Origin: Streptomyces sp. NBC_00247
Lineage (GTDB): Bacteria > Actinomycetota > Actinomycetes > Streptomycetales > Streptomycetaceae
Reading direction: 5' to 3'
DNA: 64,000 bases
Assembly: GCF_036188265.1 (NCBI RefSeq)
Contig: NZ_CP108093.1
Coordinates: 1,612,001-1,676,000, forward strand
The notes under the pieces were generated by a model. That model was not told where the DNA came from, did not search any database, and saw nothing but the letters and a program-made list of their open reading frames with translations. Positions 7,837-19,850 of this stretch are shown piece by piece. The first letter of the stretch is position 1. Each line of letters begins with the position of its first letter. The position numbers were made by a program, and so were the translations under genes.

Positions 7837-9393
7837 TCAGCCCATGAACTTCTTGAACTCGTCCGGCAGCTCGAAGTCCTTGCCCTGCGCGGCCTGGCCG
7901 GGCACGCCGAAGGCGCCGCCCTGGGCCGCCGCCTGCTCGCGGCGGTCCGCGGCGGCCTGCTCCTCGGCCTTGCGCTTCATCGGGTTGCCGCTCTTGCGCT
8001 TGCCCTTGGCCTGCTTGATCTGCTTCTTCTGCCGGCCGGGACCGCCACCCATGCCCGGCATCCCCGGCATCCCGGGCATCCCGCCGCCCTGGGCCATCCG
8101 CGACATCATCTTGCGGGCTTCGAAGAAGCGCTCCACGAGGTTCTTCACCGCGGAGACCTCGACGCCCGAACCCTTGGCGATACGGGCCCGGCGCGAGCCG
8201 TTGATGATCGTCGGCTCGGCGCGCTCCTTGGGCGTCATCGACTTGATGATCGCGGCGGTGCGGTCCACGTCGCGCTCGTCGATGTTGGCGATCTGGTCCT
8301 TGATCTGCCCCATGCCGGGCAGCATGCCGAGCAGCTTGGAGATGGAGCCCATCTTGCGGACCTGCTCCATCTGGGCCAGGAAGTCGTCGAGCGTGAAGTC
8401 CTTGCCCTTGCTCGACGCCAGCTTGGAGGCCATTTTGGCGGCCTCTTCCTGGCTGAACGTCTTCTCCGCCTGCTCGATGAGGGTGAGCAGGTCACCCATG
8501 TCGAGGATGCGGGAGGCCATGCGGTCCGGGTGGAAGGCGTCGAACTCGTCGAGCTTCTCGCCGTTGGACGCGAACATGATCTGCTTGCCCGTGACGTGGG
8601 CGATCGACAGGGCGGCACCACCGCGGGCGTCACCGTCGAGCTTGGAGAGCACCACGCCGTCGAAGCCGACGCCGTCGCGGAAGGCCTCGGCGGTGTTGAC
8701 CGCGTCCTGGCCGATCATCGCGTCGACGACGAAGAGGATCTCGTCGGGGCTGACGGCGTCGCGGATGTCCGCGGCCTGGCGCATCAGCTCCTGGTCGATA
8801 CCGAGGCGGCCCGCGGTGTCGACGATGACGATGTCGTGGACCTTGGTCTTGGCGAACTCGATGGAGTCCTTCGCGACCTGCACCGGGTCACCGACGCCGT
8901 TGCCCGGCTCGGGCGCGTACACCGCGACGCCGGCGCGCTCGGCGACGACGCTCAGCTGGTTGACGGCGTTGGGGCGCTGGAGGTCGCAGGCGACGAGGAG
9001 GGGGCTGTGTCCCTGCCCCTTGAGCCAGAGGCCGAGCTTTCCGGCGAGGGTCGTCTTACCGGCACCCTGGAGGCCCGCGAGCATGATCACGGTGGGCGGG
9101 TTCTTCGCGAACCGCAGCCGCCGGGTCTCCCCGCCGAGGATGGAGACGAGCTCCTCGTTGACGATCTTGACGACCTGCTGGGCCGGGTTCAGCGCGCCGG
9201 AGACCTCGGCGCCGCGCGCCCGCTCCTTGACGTTGGCGATGAAGGCGCGGACCACCGGAAGCGCGACGTCCGCTTCGAGCAGGGCGATACGGATCTCGCG
9301 AGCCGTGGCGTCGATGTCCGCCTCGGACAAGCGGCCCTTGCCCCGGAGGTTCTTGAAAGTCGCGGCAAGGCGGTCGGAGAGAGTATCGAACAC
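7837..9393 (-). CDS. ffh: Signal recognition particle protein (SRP54)
   Basis: SRP GTPase that binds signal sequences on nascent chains and docks with FtsY. The 518-residue protein has the N domain, then the GTPase domain with GLQGAGKTT (G1), DTAGRL (G3) and SKLDG (G4), then the methionine-rich M domain containing GSGVEVSAVKNL (SRP RNA-binding SGSG helix) and MPGMPGMPGM near the end. The tail after the M domain is long, rich in lysine and glutamine. GTG start at 9393. ftsY is encoded 7.5 kb away in this window. Confidence 0.97.
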   Translation of the reverse strand: MFDTLSDRLAATFKNLRGKGRLSEADIDATAREIRIALLEADVALPVVRAFIANVKERARGAEVSGALNPAQQVVKIVNEELVSILGGETRRLRFAKNPPTVIMLAGLQGAGKTTLAGKLGLWLKGQGHSPLLVACDLQRPNAVNQLSVVAERAGVAVYAPEPGNGVGDPVQVAKDSIEFAKTKVHDIVIVDTAGRLGIDQELMRQAADIRDAVSPDEILFVVDAMIGQDAVNTAEAFRDGVGFDGVVLSKLDGDARGGAALSIAHVTGKQIMFASNGEKLDEFDAFHPDRMASRILDMGDLLTLIEQAEKTFSQEEAAKMASKLASSKGKDFTLDDFLAQMEQVRKMGSISKLLGMLPGMGQIKDQIANIDERDVDRTAAIIKSMTPKERAEPTIINGSRRARIAKGSGVEVSAVKNLVERFFEARKMMSRMAQGGGMPGMPGMPGMGGGPGRQKKQIKQAKGKRKSGNPMKRKAEEQAAADRREQAAAQGGAFGVPGQAAQGKDFELPDEFKKFMG

Positions 9394-9519
9394 GGCGCTC
9401 GTCGGTCCTCAGGGTCGGGGGCGTAACAGGTCGCCTCCTAGAGTATCCGGCCCGGGCGAGCGGCCGTCCTCGCCGGTGGCGATCGGTACGTACGGGGGCG
9501 GGCGCGCGGCGGCACGGCC

Positions 9520-9567
9520 CGGCCCGGGGTGCGGGAGGAGAGCACGCTCCTCCCGCACCCCGGGCCG
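9520..9567 (-). terminator. 21-bp perfect hairpin after glnD
   Basis: Arms 9520-9540 and 9547-9567 are perfectly complementary with the loop AGCACG, beginning 12 nt after the glnD stop. It marks the end of the amtB-glnK-glnD unit. Confidence 0.75.
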
Positions 9568-9578
9568 GGACGGCCCGC

Positions 9579-12029
9579 TCAGCGCAGGGCGGCCTCCAGC
9601 GACTTCGCCACGGTGGCGGCCTCCTCGTCGGAGAGGACCGTCCCGTCCACGCGTGTGACGTAGACGGTGTCCACCGCGTTGGCGCCCAGCGTCGCGACAT
9701 GGGCCGAGCGCACCCGTACCGCACTGTCCTCCAGCGCCTGCCCGATCCGGTGCAGCAGCCCCGGGGCGTCCTGGGCGCGGACCTCGATGACCGTGGCCTG
9801 GCGCGAGGCGGCCGAGGCGACCGTGACCCGGGGCGGCGGGGCCTTGATGCCGCGCCGCCGGGGGTAGGCGGACTCCCGTTCGGCGAGACGGGCCTGGATG
9901 TCGAGCGCCCCGTCGAGCACCCGCAGGAGGTCGGCGCGGAGGCGGGAGGCCTGCGGCAGCTCGCCGTACTCGGCGGCCACCCGCCAGCTGAGCAGCAGCA
10001 GGTCGGCCGACTCGCCCAGCTCGGTGGGGAGCTCGACGGCGCGCAGGTCGGCGGCGCGGACGGTGAGGCGGTGCAGGGCGAGCACCCCCGCGACGGCGGG
10101 CAGCACCCCGGGCCGGTCCGGCAGCGCGATGAGGAGTTCGACGCCGACCGGGCCCGGTTCGCCCGACTCGGAGGGCGGTTCGGGCTGGGTGCGCAGGGCG
10201 AGGACGGGTTCGCGGGTGCGCAGCGCCTCGACGGCGAGGCGCTCCTGTTCGGCGTCGGGCACGGCGGGCCCGGGGTCGGCGGGTGCCTCCCCGGCCAGTA
10301 CGGCGGCCACCCGTGCGACGAGGTCGTCGACGAGGGAGGCACGCCAGGTGCTCCAGGCGGCGGGTCCGGTGGCCAGCGCGTCGGCCTCGGTGAGCGCGTG
10401 GAGCAGTTCCAGGGTGGAGAGGGAGCCGACCGCCTCGGCGACCGCCGTGACGGTGTCGGGGTCTTCCAGGTCGCGGCGGGTCGCGGTCTCGATGAGCAGC
10501 AGGTGGCGGCGTACGAGCGTGGCGACGACGGCGACGTCGGCCTTGTCGAAGCCGATGCGGGTGGCCATGTCGCGGGCGATGACCTCGCCGGCCACGGAGT
10601 GGTCGCCGGGCCACCCCTTGCCGATGTCGTGCAGCAGGGCGGCGACCAGCAGGAGGTCGGGGCGCCCGACCCGGCGGGTCAGGGAGGAGGCGCGGACGGC
10701 GGTCTCGACCAGGTGGCGGTCGACGGTCCAGGTGTGGACGGCGTTGCGCTGGGGGCGGCAGTGGACGCGCTCCCAGTCGGGCAGCAGCCGGGTGACGATG
10801 CCTTCGGCTTCGAGGGCCTCCCACACCGCGACGGTCGCCTCGCCCGCGCCGAGCAGGGTGACCAACTCCTCGCGGGCCTCGGGTGGCCAGGGTACGGAGA
10901 GGGGCGCCGCGGCTCCGGCGAGGTGGCGCACCAGGTGGCGGGAGAGCGGGAGCCCGGACTCGGCGGCGGCGGCCGCCGCGCGCAGGGTCAGTACGGGGTC
11001 GCGCTCGGGGCGGGCGGAGCGGGCGAGGACGACCTCGCCGTCCGCCTCGACCACCCCGTCGGCGAGCGGGGTGCGTTCGGGGGCGGGTTTGGCGCCGCCG
11101 AGCATGGCGCGCAAGCGGGGGCGCATCGAGCGGGCGCGCAGCACGCGGTCGACCTCGCGCCAGGTGACGTCACTGGCGTACGAGACGGTACGGGCGGCCT
11201 CGTACACCTGGCGGAGCAGGGCGTCGGCGTCGAGCAGGCCGAGTGCCTCGGCGACCTGGTCCTGTTCCTGGAGGGCGAGCCGGTCGGTGGCCCGGCCGGT
11301 CACCAGGTGCAGGGCGTCGCGGGTGTCGAGGAGGACGCGGCGGGCTTCGAGGAGTCCTTCGCGGGGGGCGTCGGCCACCCAGGAGGCGGCGACGGCGCGC
11401 AGGGCGGTGGCGTCGCGGAGGCCGCCTCGGGCCTCCTTGAGGTCGGGTTCCAGGAGGAATTGGAGCTCGCCCATGCGTTCGGCCCGCTCCTGGCAGAGCT
11501 CGCGGAGGGCGGGGAGTCGCTTGGGGGCCTGGTTGCGCCAGTCCGCGAGGACGTGGGTGCGCAGCGCGGTGACGAGGCCCACGTCGCCGGCGACCGCGCG
11601 GGCGTCCAGCAGGCCGAGGTGGACCTTGAGGTCGTCGGCCGCGGCCTTGCGTGCCTCCGCCGGGGTGCGTACGGAGTGGTCGAGCGCGAGGCCCAGGTCC
11701 CAGACGGGGTACCAGATCCGGTCCGCCAGGGCCGAGACGGCTCCGGCGTCGGCCGACCCGTCGTGCAGCAGGACCAGATCCAGGTCGCTGCGCGGGGAGA
11801 GTTCGCCGCGGCCGTATCCGCCGACGGCGACGAGGGCGGCGCCGCGTACCCCCGCGTGTTCGGCGGCGGCGGTGAAGAGGGCGTTCAGCCAGTCGTCGGT
11901 GAGGCCGGCCAGGGCCGAACGGCGCGGCGGCCCGGACCGCGTCTCCTGCTGGAGGAGGCGCAGCCGGGCCGCCGCGTAGCCGCTGGGTCCCGAGTCTTCG
12001 GATTCGGTGGTCACTTCGGTACTCGTCAC
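9579..12029 (-). CDS. glnD: PII uridylyl/adenylyltransferase GlnD
   Basis: Bifunctional nucleotidyltransferase and hydrolase acting on PII. In order: nucleotidyltransferase domain with GGYGRGELSPRSDLDL, a central helical region, an HD domain with LLVAALLHDIGKGWPGDHS (metal-binding HD), and two C-terminal ACT domains that sense glutamine. In Streptomyces the enzyme adenylylates GlnK rather than uridylylating it. GTG at 12029 is preceded by GGAAGG; length 816 residues is normal for actinobacteria. It is 31 bp downstream of glnK, in one operon with it. Confidence 0.95.
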   Translation of the reverse strand: MTSTEVTTESEDSGPSGYAAARLRLLQQETRSGPPRRSALAGLTDDWLNALFTAAAEHAGVRGAALVAVGGYGRGELSPRSDLDLVLLHDGSADAGAVSALADRIWYPVWDLGLALDHSVRTPAEARKAAADDLKVHLGLLDARAVAGDVGLVTALRTHVLADWRNQAPKRLPALRELCQERAERMGELQFLLEPDLKEARGGLRDATALRAVAASWVADAPREGLLEARRVLLDTRDALHLVTGRATDRLALQEQDQVAEALGLLDADALLRQVYEAARTVSYASDVTWREVDRVLRARSMRPRLRAMLGGAKPAPERTPLADGVVEADGEVVLARSARPERDPVLTLRAAAAAAESGLPLSRHLVRHLAGAAAPLSVPWPPEAREELVTLLGAGEATVAVWEALEAEGIVTRLLPDWERVHCRPQRNAVHTWTVDRHLVETAVRASSLTRRVGRPDLLLVAALLHDIGKGWPGDHSVAGEVIARDMATRIGFDKADVAVVATLVRRHLLLIETATRRDLEDPDTVTAVAEAVGSLSTLELLHALTEADALATGPAAWSTWRASLVDDLVARVAAVLAGEAPADPGPAVPDAEQERLAVEALRTREPVLALRTQPEPPSESGEPGPVGVELLIALPDRPGVLPAVAGVLALHRLTVRAADLRAVELPTELGESADLLLLSWRVAAEYGELPQASRLRADLLRVLDGALDIQARLAERESAYPRRRGIKAPPPRVTVASAASRQATVIEVRAQDAPGLLHRIGQALEDSAVRVRSAHVATLGANAVDTVYVTRVDGTVLSDEEAATVAKSLEAALR

Positions 12030-12060
12030 CCAGTTGCCTTCCGTTCCACGGGCGTCGGTG

Positions 12061-14196
<2,136 letters not shown>

Positions 14197-14251
14197 GGAG
14201 CCTGCCGGTGGTCTCGGGACGGCCGCCGCGGCCGGTGGGCGCGGCGCCGGA

Positions 14252-15727
14252 TCAGATCGCTTCGGCGGTCTCCGGCAACTGGTCGCCGAGCGCCTCGGTG
14301 AGGTGCGCGACGTCCGCCACGTCCCCGAAGTCCCTGGCAGCGGCGTCGACGGTCTTGCGCAGACGGGTGTTGACCCGCTCGGAGCGGACCTTCTTGGCGA
14401 CGGCGAGCGCCTGGCCGGCCAGCACCATGGACTCTTCGGGCTCGCGCTTGAGCAGATGGACGGTGGCCATGCCGATGAGGTTGAGCGCGTAACTGCGGTG
14501 GTGCTCGTCGTCCTCGGCGAACAGCTCGACGGCTCTGGCCATGGCGGGTTCGGCGAGCGAGGCGTACGTGGGACTGCGGCCGGCGACATAGGCCAGGTCA
14601 CGGTAGGAGTGGGCGTTCTCGCCGTTGAGTTCGGCCTCGGAGAAGAACTTGATCCAGTCGGGCTCGGGCTCGTCGTCCAGACCGGCGTCGAGGAAGGTGT
14701 CCTCGGCCATGCGGACCGCGCGCTTGCACTTCCCGGGCTGGCCCATGTTGGCGTAGGCGCGGGCCTCCATCGCATACAGCATCGACTGGGTACGTGCCGT
14801 CGCGCACTCCCGGCTGCCGTACTGCGCGAGGTGGATCAGTTCCAGAGCGTCGTCCGGGCGGCCGAGGTGGATCATCTGCCGGCTCATGCTGGAGAGGATG
14901 TACGAGCCCAGCGACTTGTCGCCGGCCTCCTTGGCCGCGTGCAGGGCGAGGACGAAGTACTTCTGCGCGGTGGGCTGGAGGCCTACGTCGTAGCTCATCC
15001 AGCCTGCCAGCTCGGCGAGTTCGGCGGCGCAGCGGAAGAGCCGGACGGCGGTGGCGGCGGGCTGGGGTTCCTGCAACAGGTCGGTGACCTCGTGGAGTTG
15101 GCCGACGACCGCCTTGCGGCGCAGTCCGCCGCCGCACTGCGCGTCCCACTGGCGGAACATCGCCGTGGTGGATTCCAGCAGGTCGAGTTCGGGCTTGGAG
15201 AGGCGGGACGGGCGGCGGGCGGCGGCGGGCGATTCGGTCTCGGCCGGACCGGTGGGGGCGACGGGCACCAGCCAGCGCTGCATGGGCTCGATCAGCGAGG
15301 GTCCGGCGGCGAGTTGGAGCGAGGAGCCGAGGAAGCCCCGGCGGGCGAGCATCAGGTCGCTGCGGGAGAACTCGCTGAGCAGGGCGACGGTTTGCGGGCC
15401 CGCCCAGGGCAGATCCACTCCGGAGACGGACGGCGACGTGTGGGCGGTCCGCAGCCCGAGGTCCTCCACGGCGACGACGCTGCCGAAGCGCTCCGAGAAG
15501 AGTTCGGACAGGATGCGCGGGATCGGCTCACGGGGCTGTTCGCCGTCGAGCCACCGCCGCACACGTGAGGTGTCGGTGCTGATGTGGTGGGCGCCCATCT
15601 GGCGGGCCCGCCGGTTGACCTGGCGTGCGAGCTCGCCCTTGGACCAGCCGCTGCGCACGAACCATGATCCCAATTGCCCGTTGGGGCGCTTTCCGGCATT
15701 CGTGTCGCCTGCGCCACTGCCACTCAC
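14252..15727 (-). CDS. nsdA: NsdA-like negative regulator of differentiation
   Basis: A 491-residue protein recognised as NsdA, which in S. coelicolor (SCO5582) represses sporulation and antibiotic production. The N-terminus has an atypical DNA-binding-like region (SWFVRSGWSKGELARQVNRR, then HISTDTSRVRRWLDGEQP), which fits an XRE-like fold; the remainder is helical, with TPR-like repeats (AKEAGDKSLGSYILSSMSRQ and AYANMGQPGKCKRAVRMAED). GTG at 15727 lies after a GGGGGCG purine stretch. The position next to amtB and the primase gene matches S. coelicolor. Mechanism is not established. Confidence 0.88.
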   Translation of the reverse strand: MSGSGAGDTNAGKRPNGQLGSWFVRSGWSKGELARQVNRRARQMGAHHISTDTSRVRRWLDGEQPREPIPRILSELFSERFGSVVAVEDLGLRTAHTSPSVSGVDLPWAGPQTVALLSEFSRSDLMLARRGFLGSSLQLAAGPSLIEPMQRWLVPVAPTGPAETESPAAARRPSRLSKPELDLLESTTAMFRQWDAQCGGGLRRKAVVGQLHEVTDLLQEPQPAATAVRLFRCAAELAELAGWMSYDVGLQPTAQKYFVLALHAAKEAGDKSLGSYILSSMSRQMIHLGRPDDALELIHLAQYGSRECATARTQSMLYAMEARAYANMGQPGKCKRAVRMAEDTFLDAGLDDEPEPDWIKFFSEAELNGENAHSYRDLAYVAGRSPTYASLAEPAMARAVELFAEDDEHHRSYALNLIGMATVHLLKREPEESMVLAGQALAVAKKVRSERVNTRLRKTVDAAARDFGDVADVAHLTEALGDQLPETAEAI

Positions 15728-16172
15728 CGGAACGCCCCCATCTCGCCGAAACCTCTTCGTGCGAACCTCTGCCCGGCCACCCAGAATGCCGTAACCCGGT
15801 ACCGCCCGTACGGAAGTCGTCCGCCATCGAACAAGAAAACGGGTTGCCACCGGCATACCCGCGGGTGCTCATACTCCCAGAGTCCGTGTACCGACGGTAA
15901 TCCTACGATCACCCTCGCCGCGAGGGCGAATTCAGAAACGCCACCATTCGCCACCCCTTCGAATGAAGCTGTCCGGCGCGGGGCGCGCTTGACTTGACAG
16001 GCGCCGAACAACAGGGGGCGCGAAGGAGTGCTTCGGGTTGCGCGGATCGAATCGTGCCACCCCCGAGTACTCCCGTGCGCCGCCCGTTCGGGGGCGACCA
16101 CCGGCGGGCTGCCGGACCGCGGGACCCCTGCCGCCACGTAACCATCGGCGCTCCGGACCCGTTGGAGGGGGC
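15728..16172. other. Divergent intergenic region nsdA / primase gene
   Basis: About 445 bp. It contains a short stem (CCCTCGCCGCGAGGG near 15913) and TTGACTTGACA near 15990 that could be -35-like for the plus-strand gene, but no good -10 follows. No small gene is supported. Confidence 0.35.
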
Positions 16173-16832
16173 ATGGGCTTCACGATCGGCGGCATCCGCG
16201 AGCTGCGATCCGGATCGCGGCGACGCGACCGCACGGCCGGGAGTACGGCCGTGGCGGAGTACACCGGTCTGTGGGGTTGGGCCGTACGGCCCGGCGCCCG
16301 CGCGCGGACCGGCTCCCGCACCTGCTCCTGCTCCTGCGGGGACCGGCGCTGCGCCGCGCCCGGCGCCCATCCGCTGGAGTCCACCCGCGAGATCCCCGCC
16401 GGAGCCTCCCTCGACGACGCCGCCTGCGCCTGGGCCGAAGTCCCGGGAGCCTCGATGATGCTGCCGGTGGGCCGCGCCTTCGACATCCTGGAGGTGGCGG
16501 AAACGGCCGGCCGGCGGGCGCTGGTCCGGCTGGAGCGGATGGGGCTGCCGCTCGGCCCGGTGGCGGTGACCCCGGACGGCCGGGCCCAGTTCTTCGTCGC
16601 CCCCGGAGCCGCCGCCCAGCTTCCGGAGCTGCTCTACCGGATGGGCTGGGACGACGCCCCGCTCGATCTGCGTGCCCTCGGGCCGGGCACCCACATCACC
16701 GCGCCGCCCTGCGACCTCGGCGGCCGCGGCCCGGTCCGCTGGCTGCGCCCGCCGGCCCTGGAAACGGCGGCCGCTCCCCCGCCGGCCCGGCTGCTGCTCG
16801 GCACCCTGGCGTACAGCTGCCACCGCACGTAG
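16173..16832 (+). CDS. Bifunctional DNA primase/polymerase (prim-pol) domain protein
   Basis: A 219-residue stand-alone protein resembling the N-terminal prim-pol domain of archaeo-eukaryotic primase family proteins found on plasmids and phages. Visible features are a cysteine cluster (CSCSCGDRRCAAPGAHP), then AGASLDDAACAWAEVPGASM and a hydrophobic core, but I cannot point with certainty to the acidic catalytic DxD, which may be absent. No helicase domain follows. ATG at 16173 is preceded by GGAGGGG. Orthologues are chromosomal in Streptomyces (SCO5581 type), so this is a domesticated gene of unknown role. Confidence 0.6.
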   Translation: MGFTIGGIRELRSGSRRRDRTAGSTAVAEYTGLWGWAVRPGARARTGSRTCSCSCGDRRCAAPGAHPLESTREIPAGASLDDAACAWAEVPGASMMLPVGRAFDILEVAETAGRRALVRLERMGLPLGPVAVTPDGRAQFFVAPGAAAQLPELLYRMGWDDAPLDLRALGPGTHITAPPCDLGGRGPVRWLRPPALETAAAPPPARLLLGTLAYSCHRT

Positions 16833-16843
16833 AGCCCCCGGAA

Positions 16844-16890
16844 CGCCGATGGGCGGCGGCCCCCGGTCGGGGGGCCGCCGCCCATCGGCG
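16844..16890. terminator. 21-bp perfect hairpin, bidirectional
   Basis: Arms 16844-16864 and 16870-16890 around a 5-nt loop, between the convergent primase-domain gene and ftsY. Confidence 0.8.
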
Positions 16891-16913
16891 TACGTGCGGG
16901 GTGCGCGGGACGG

Positions 16914-18116
16914 TCAGTCGCCGATCAGCGCGTCGACGAAGGCGCCCGGCTCGAACGGGGCCAGGTCGTCCGGTCCCTCTCCGAGCCCGATGAGCTTCAC
17001 CGGGACCCCCAGCTCACGCTGGACGGCGATGACGATGCCGCCCTTGGCGGTGCCGTCGAGCTTGGTCAGGACGATGCCGGTGATGTCCACCACCTCGGCG
17101 AAGACCCGGGCCTGGACCAGACCGTTCTGGCCGGTGGTGGCGTCGAGGACGAGCAGGATCTCGTCGAGCGGGCCGTGCTTCTCCACGACGCGCTTGACCT
17201 TGCCGAGCTCGTCCATCAGGCCGGTCTTGGTGTGCAGCCGGCCGGCGGTGTCGATGAGCACCACGTCCGCACCCTCGGCGATGCCCTCCTTCACGGCGTC
17301 GAAGGCGATCGACGCGGGGTCGCCGCCCTCGGGGCCGCGTACCGTACGTGCTCCGACGCGCTCGCCCCAGGTCTGGAGCTGGTCGGCGGCGGCGGCGCGG
17401 AAGGTGTCGGCCGCGCCGAGGACCACGCTGCGGCCGTCGGCCACGAGCACCCGGGCCAGCTTGCCGGTCGTGGTGGTCTTGCCGGTGCCGTTGACGCCGA
17501 CGACCATGACGACGCCCGGGGTCTCGGCGCCGCCCTCGGTCCTGACCTCACGGTCGAGGTCGGGGCCCAGCAGAGTGATCAGCTCTTCGCGCAGCAGGGC
17601 GCGGAGCTCCTCGGGGGTCCGGGTGCCGAGCACCCGGACGCGTTCGCGCAGGCGCTCGACGAGCTCCTGGGTGGGAGCCACGCCGACGTCGGCGGTGAGG
17701 AGGGTGTCCTCGATCTCCTCCCAGGTGTCCTCGTCGAGATTGTCCCGGGACAGGAGCGTGAGCAGCCCCTTGCCGAGGGAGTTCTGCGAGCGGGCGAGCC
17801 GCGCGCGGAGCCGTACGAGACGGCCCGCGGTGGGCTCGGGGACGTCGAGGGCGGGAGCCTCTGCCGCGGCGGCCGGGGCTTCCCCGGCAGGGGCCTCGGC
17901 GTCCGGGAGACCGGCTTCCTCGGTGGTGCGCCGCGCTTCGTCGCGCGGCGCCTCGGACTCCTCACCGGCACGGGGTTCGGCGGGAGGAGTGATGGTCGGC
18001 GTGCTCGACGGCGCCGAGGGCGGCAGCTGCTTCTTCTTGCGGCTGCTGACCACGAGCCCGCTGATCAGGCCGACAGCGACCAGGGCGATGACTACAGCAA
18101 GGATGACGATTTCCAT
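16914..18116 (-). CDS. ftsY: Signal recognition particle receptor FtsY
   Basis: SRP receptor GTPase. The 400-residue protein begins with one membrane-spanning segment (MEIVILAVVIALVAVGLISG), as usual in actinobacteria, followed by an acidic/alanine-rich linker to about residue 100, then the NG domain: GVNGTGKTTTTGKLA (G1), DTAGRLHTK (G3), TKLDGTAKGG (G4). Together with Ffh it delivers ribosomes to the translocon. ATG at 18116. smc and ftsY are usually close in this phylum; here the permease gene lies between. Confidence 0.96.
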   Translation of the reverse strand: MEIVILAVVIALVAVGLISGLVVSSRKKKQLPPSAPSSTPTITPPAEPRAGEESEAPRDEARRTTEEAGLPDAEAPAGEAPAAAAEAPALDVPEPTAGRLVRLRARLARSQNSLGKGLLTLLSRDNLDEDTWEEIEDTLLTADVGVAPTQELVERLRERVRVLGTRTPEELRALLREELITLLGPDLDREVRTEGGAETPGVVMVVGVNGTGKTTTTGKLARVLVADGRSVVLGAADTFRAAAADQLQTWGERVGARTVRGPEGGDPASIAFDAVKEGIAEGADVVLIDTAGRLHTKTGLMDELGKVKRVVEKHGPLDEILLVLDATTGQNGLVQARVFAEVVDITGIVLTKLDGTAKGGIVIAVQRELGVPVKLIGLGEGPDDLAPFEPGAFVDALIGD

Positions 18117-18286
18117 AACCCGTCCAGTATCGGCCACGGGCGGAGCCGGGGAGCTGCCTCGGAGTGCCCTCCAGCATCCGATACACCACTTTGCACCTTT
18201 TGGCGGTCATTGTGGTGAGCGGAGACACGGCCGGGACACGTCAGGGACGCGCGGGCGGGCCCGGCACCCGCACGGCACCGGAAATA

Positions 18287-18316
18287 CCGCTGCCCCGGCC
18301 TGAGCCGGGGCAGCGG
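18287..18316 (-). terminator. 13-bp hairpin after glcP
   Basis: Arms 18287-18299 and 18304-18316 with the loop CTGA, 64 nt after the permease stop codon on the minus strand. Confidence 0.6.
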
Positions 18317-18379
18317 GGCGGTACGGGCGGGCGGAAGCCGAGGGCCGGCCGGTCGGGCGGGCCGACGCGGGGCGGGCGG

Positions 18380-19798
18380 TCAGCCCATCTCTTCCAGGGC
18401 CTTGCCCTTGGTCTCCTTCACGAACAGGATCACGAAGGGGATGGAGAGGGCCGCGAAGCAGGTGTAGATGATGTACGTCGCGGAGAGGTTCCAGTCCGCC
18501 AGGCTCGGGAAGCTCGCGGTGATGGCCCAGTTGGCGATCCACTGCGCGGAGGCGGCGACGCCCAGCGCCGCGGCGCGGATGCGGTTGGGGAACATCTCGC
18601 CGAGGAAGACCCAGACGATGACACCCCAGGAGAGGGCGAAGAAGAGCACGAAGACGTGGGCGGCGACCAGCGCCACGGTGCCTTCCGTGTTGGGCAGCTT
18701 CCCGTCGACCAGCTTGGCGGAGAAGGCCCACGCCTCGAAGGCCAGAGCGATGGCCATGCCGATGGAGCCGGTGAGGGCGAGCGGTTTACGGCCCACCCGG
18801 TCGACCAGGACCATCGCGATGACCGTACCGATGATGTTCACGATCGAGGTCGTGAACGAGTAGAAGAACGAGTCCGTCGGGTCGATGCCGACCGACTGCC
18901 ACAGCGTCGCCGAGTAGTAGAAGGCGACGTTGATGCCGACGAGCTGCTGGAAGATCGACAGTCCGATACCGACCCAGACGATGGGCAGGAAGCCGAAGCG
19001 GCTGCCGAGCAGGTCCTTGAAGGAGGACTTGTGCTCCCGGTGCATGGCCGTCTCGATCTCGGTGACGCGGGCGTCCAGATCGACGTTCTTCCCCTCCACC
19101 TCGGCCAGGATCTTGCGGGCCCGTTCCTTCTTGCCGACCGAGATCAGGTAGCGGGGCGACTCCGGGATGGCGAAGGAGAGCAGCCCGTACAGGACGGCGG
19201 GCACCACCATCACGCCGAGCATCCACTGCCAGGCTTCCAGCCCGCCGATCTTGCCGCGCTGGTCGCCGTCCGCGATCTGGAGGATGCCGTAGTTGACCAA
19301 CTGCGAGATCGCGATGCCGATGACGATCGCGGCCTGCTGGAAGGAGCCGAGGCGGCCTCGGTAGGCGGGCGGCGAGACCTCGGCGATGTAGGCGGGTCCG
19401 ATGACGGAGGCCATGCCGATGCCGAACCCGCCGATGATGCGCCACATCGCCAGGTCCCAGAGCGCGAAGGGGAGCGCCGAACCGACCGCACTGATGGTGA
19501 ACAGCACCGCGGCGATCTGCATGCAGCGGATACGGCCGATGCGGTCGGCGATGCGTCCCGCCGTCGCGGCGCCGATGGCACAGCCGATCAGGGCGATGGC
19601 GATGACCTGGGCGAGGGTTCCTGACCCGATGTCGTACCGGTCACGGATGGCCTCGACGGCTCCGTTGATCACGGAACTGTCGTAGCCGAACAGGAAACCG
19701 CCCATCGCGGCGGCGGCCGTGATGAAGATGACGTGCCCGATGTGGTCCGGGTGAGCTCCCCTGGCTCCGGACTCCGGTCCTTGCACTCTGCTGGTCAC
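18380..19798 (-). CDS. glcP: MFS sugar porter, GlcP-type glucose permease
   Basis: Sugar/proton symporter of the MFS sugar-porter family, 472 residues, 12 membrane helices. Family signatures are present: GFLFGYDSSVINGA in helix 1, GRIADRIGRIRCM after helix 2, PESPRYLI before the central loop, and VDRVGRKPLAL in the second half. Position and sequence fit S. coelicolor GlcP (SCO5578), the main glucose uptake system in a genus without glucose PTS transport. GTG at 19798 has AGGAG 5 nt upstream; an ATG two bases earlier would meet TGA at once. Confidence 0.88.
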   Translation of the reverse strand: MTSRVQGPESGARGAHPDHIGHVIFITAAAAMGGFLFGYDSSVINGAVEAIRDRYDIGSGTLAQVIAIALIGCAIGAATAGRIADRIGRIRCMQIAAVLFTISAVGSALPFALWDLAMWRIIGGFGIGMASVIGPAYIAEVSPPAYRGRLGSFQQAAIVIGIAISQLVNYGILQIADGDQRGKIGGLEAWQWMLGVMVVPAVLYGLLSFAIPESPRYLISVGKKERARKILAEVEGKNVDLDARVTEIETAMHREHKSSFKDLLGSRFGFLPIVWVGIGLSIFQQLVGINVAFYYSATLWQSVGIDPTDSFFYSFTTSIVNIIGTVIAMVLVDRVGRKPLALTGSIGMAIALAFEAWAFSAKLVDGKLPNTEGTVALVAAHVFVLFFALSWGVIVWVFLGEMFPNRIRAAALGVAASAQWIANWAITASFPSLADWNLSATYIIYTCFAALSIPFVILFVKETKGKALEEMG

Positions 19799-19850
19799 AT
19801 GAACTCCTGGTGCCTGCCCGCAATGTCAGACGTGGATGGATGAGCCCTTT

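Noticed and set aside
16173-16832. Evidence for an integrated plasmid or phage around the prim-pol gene
   Set aside because: No integrase, repressor, att repeats or composition shift; surrounding genes are core and orthologous order is preserved.
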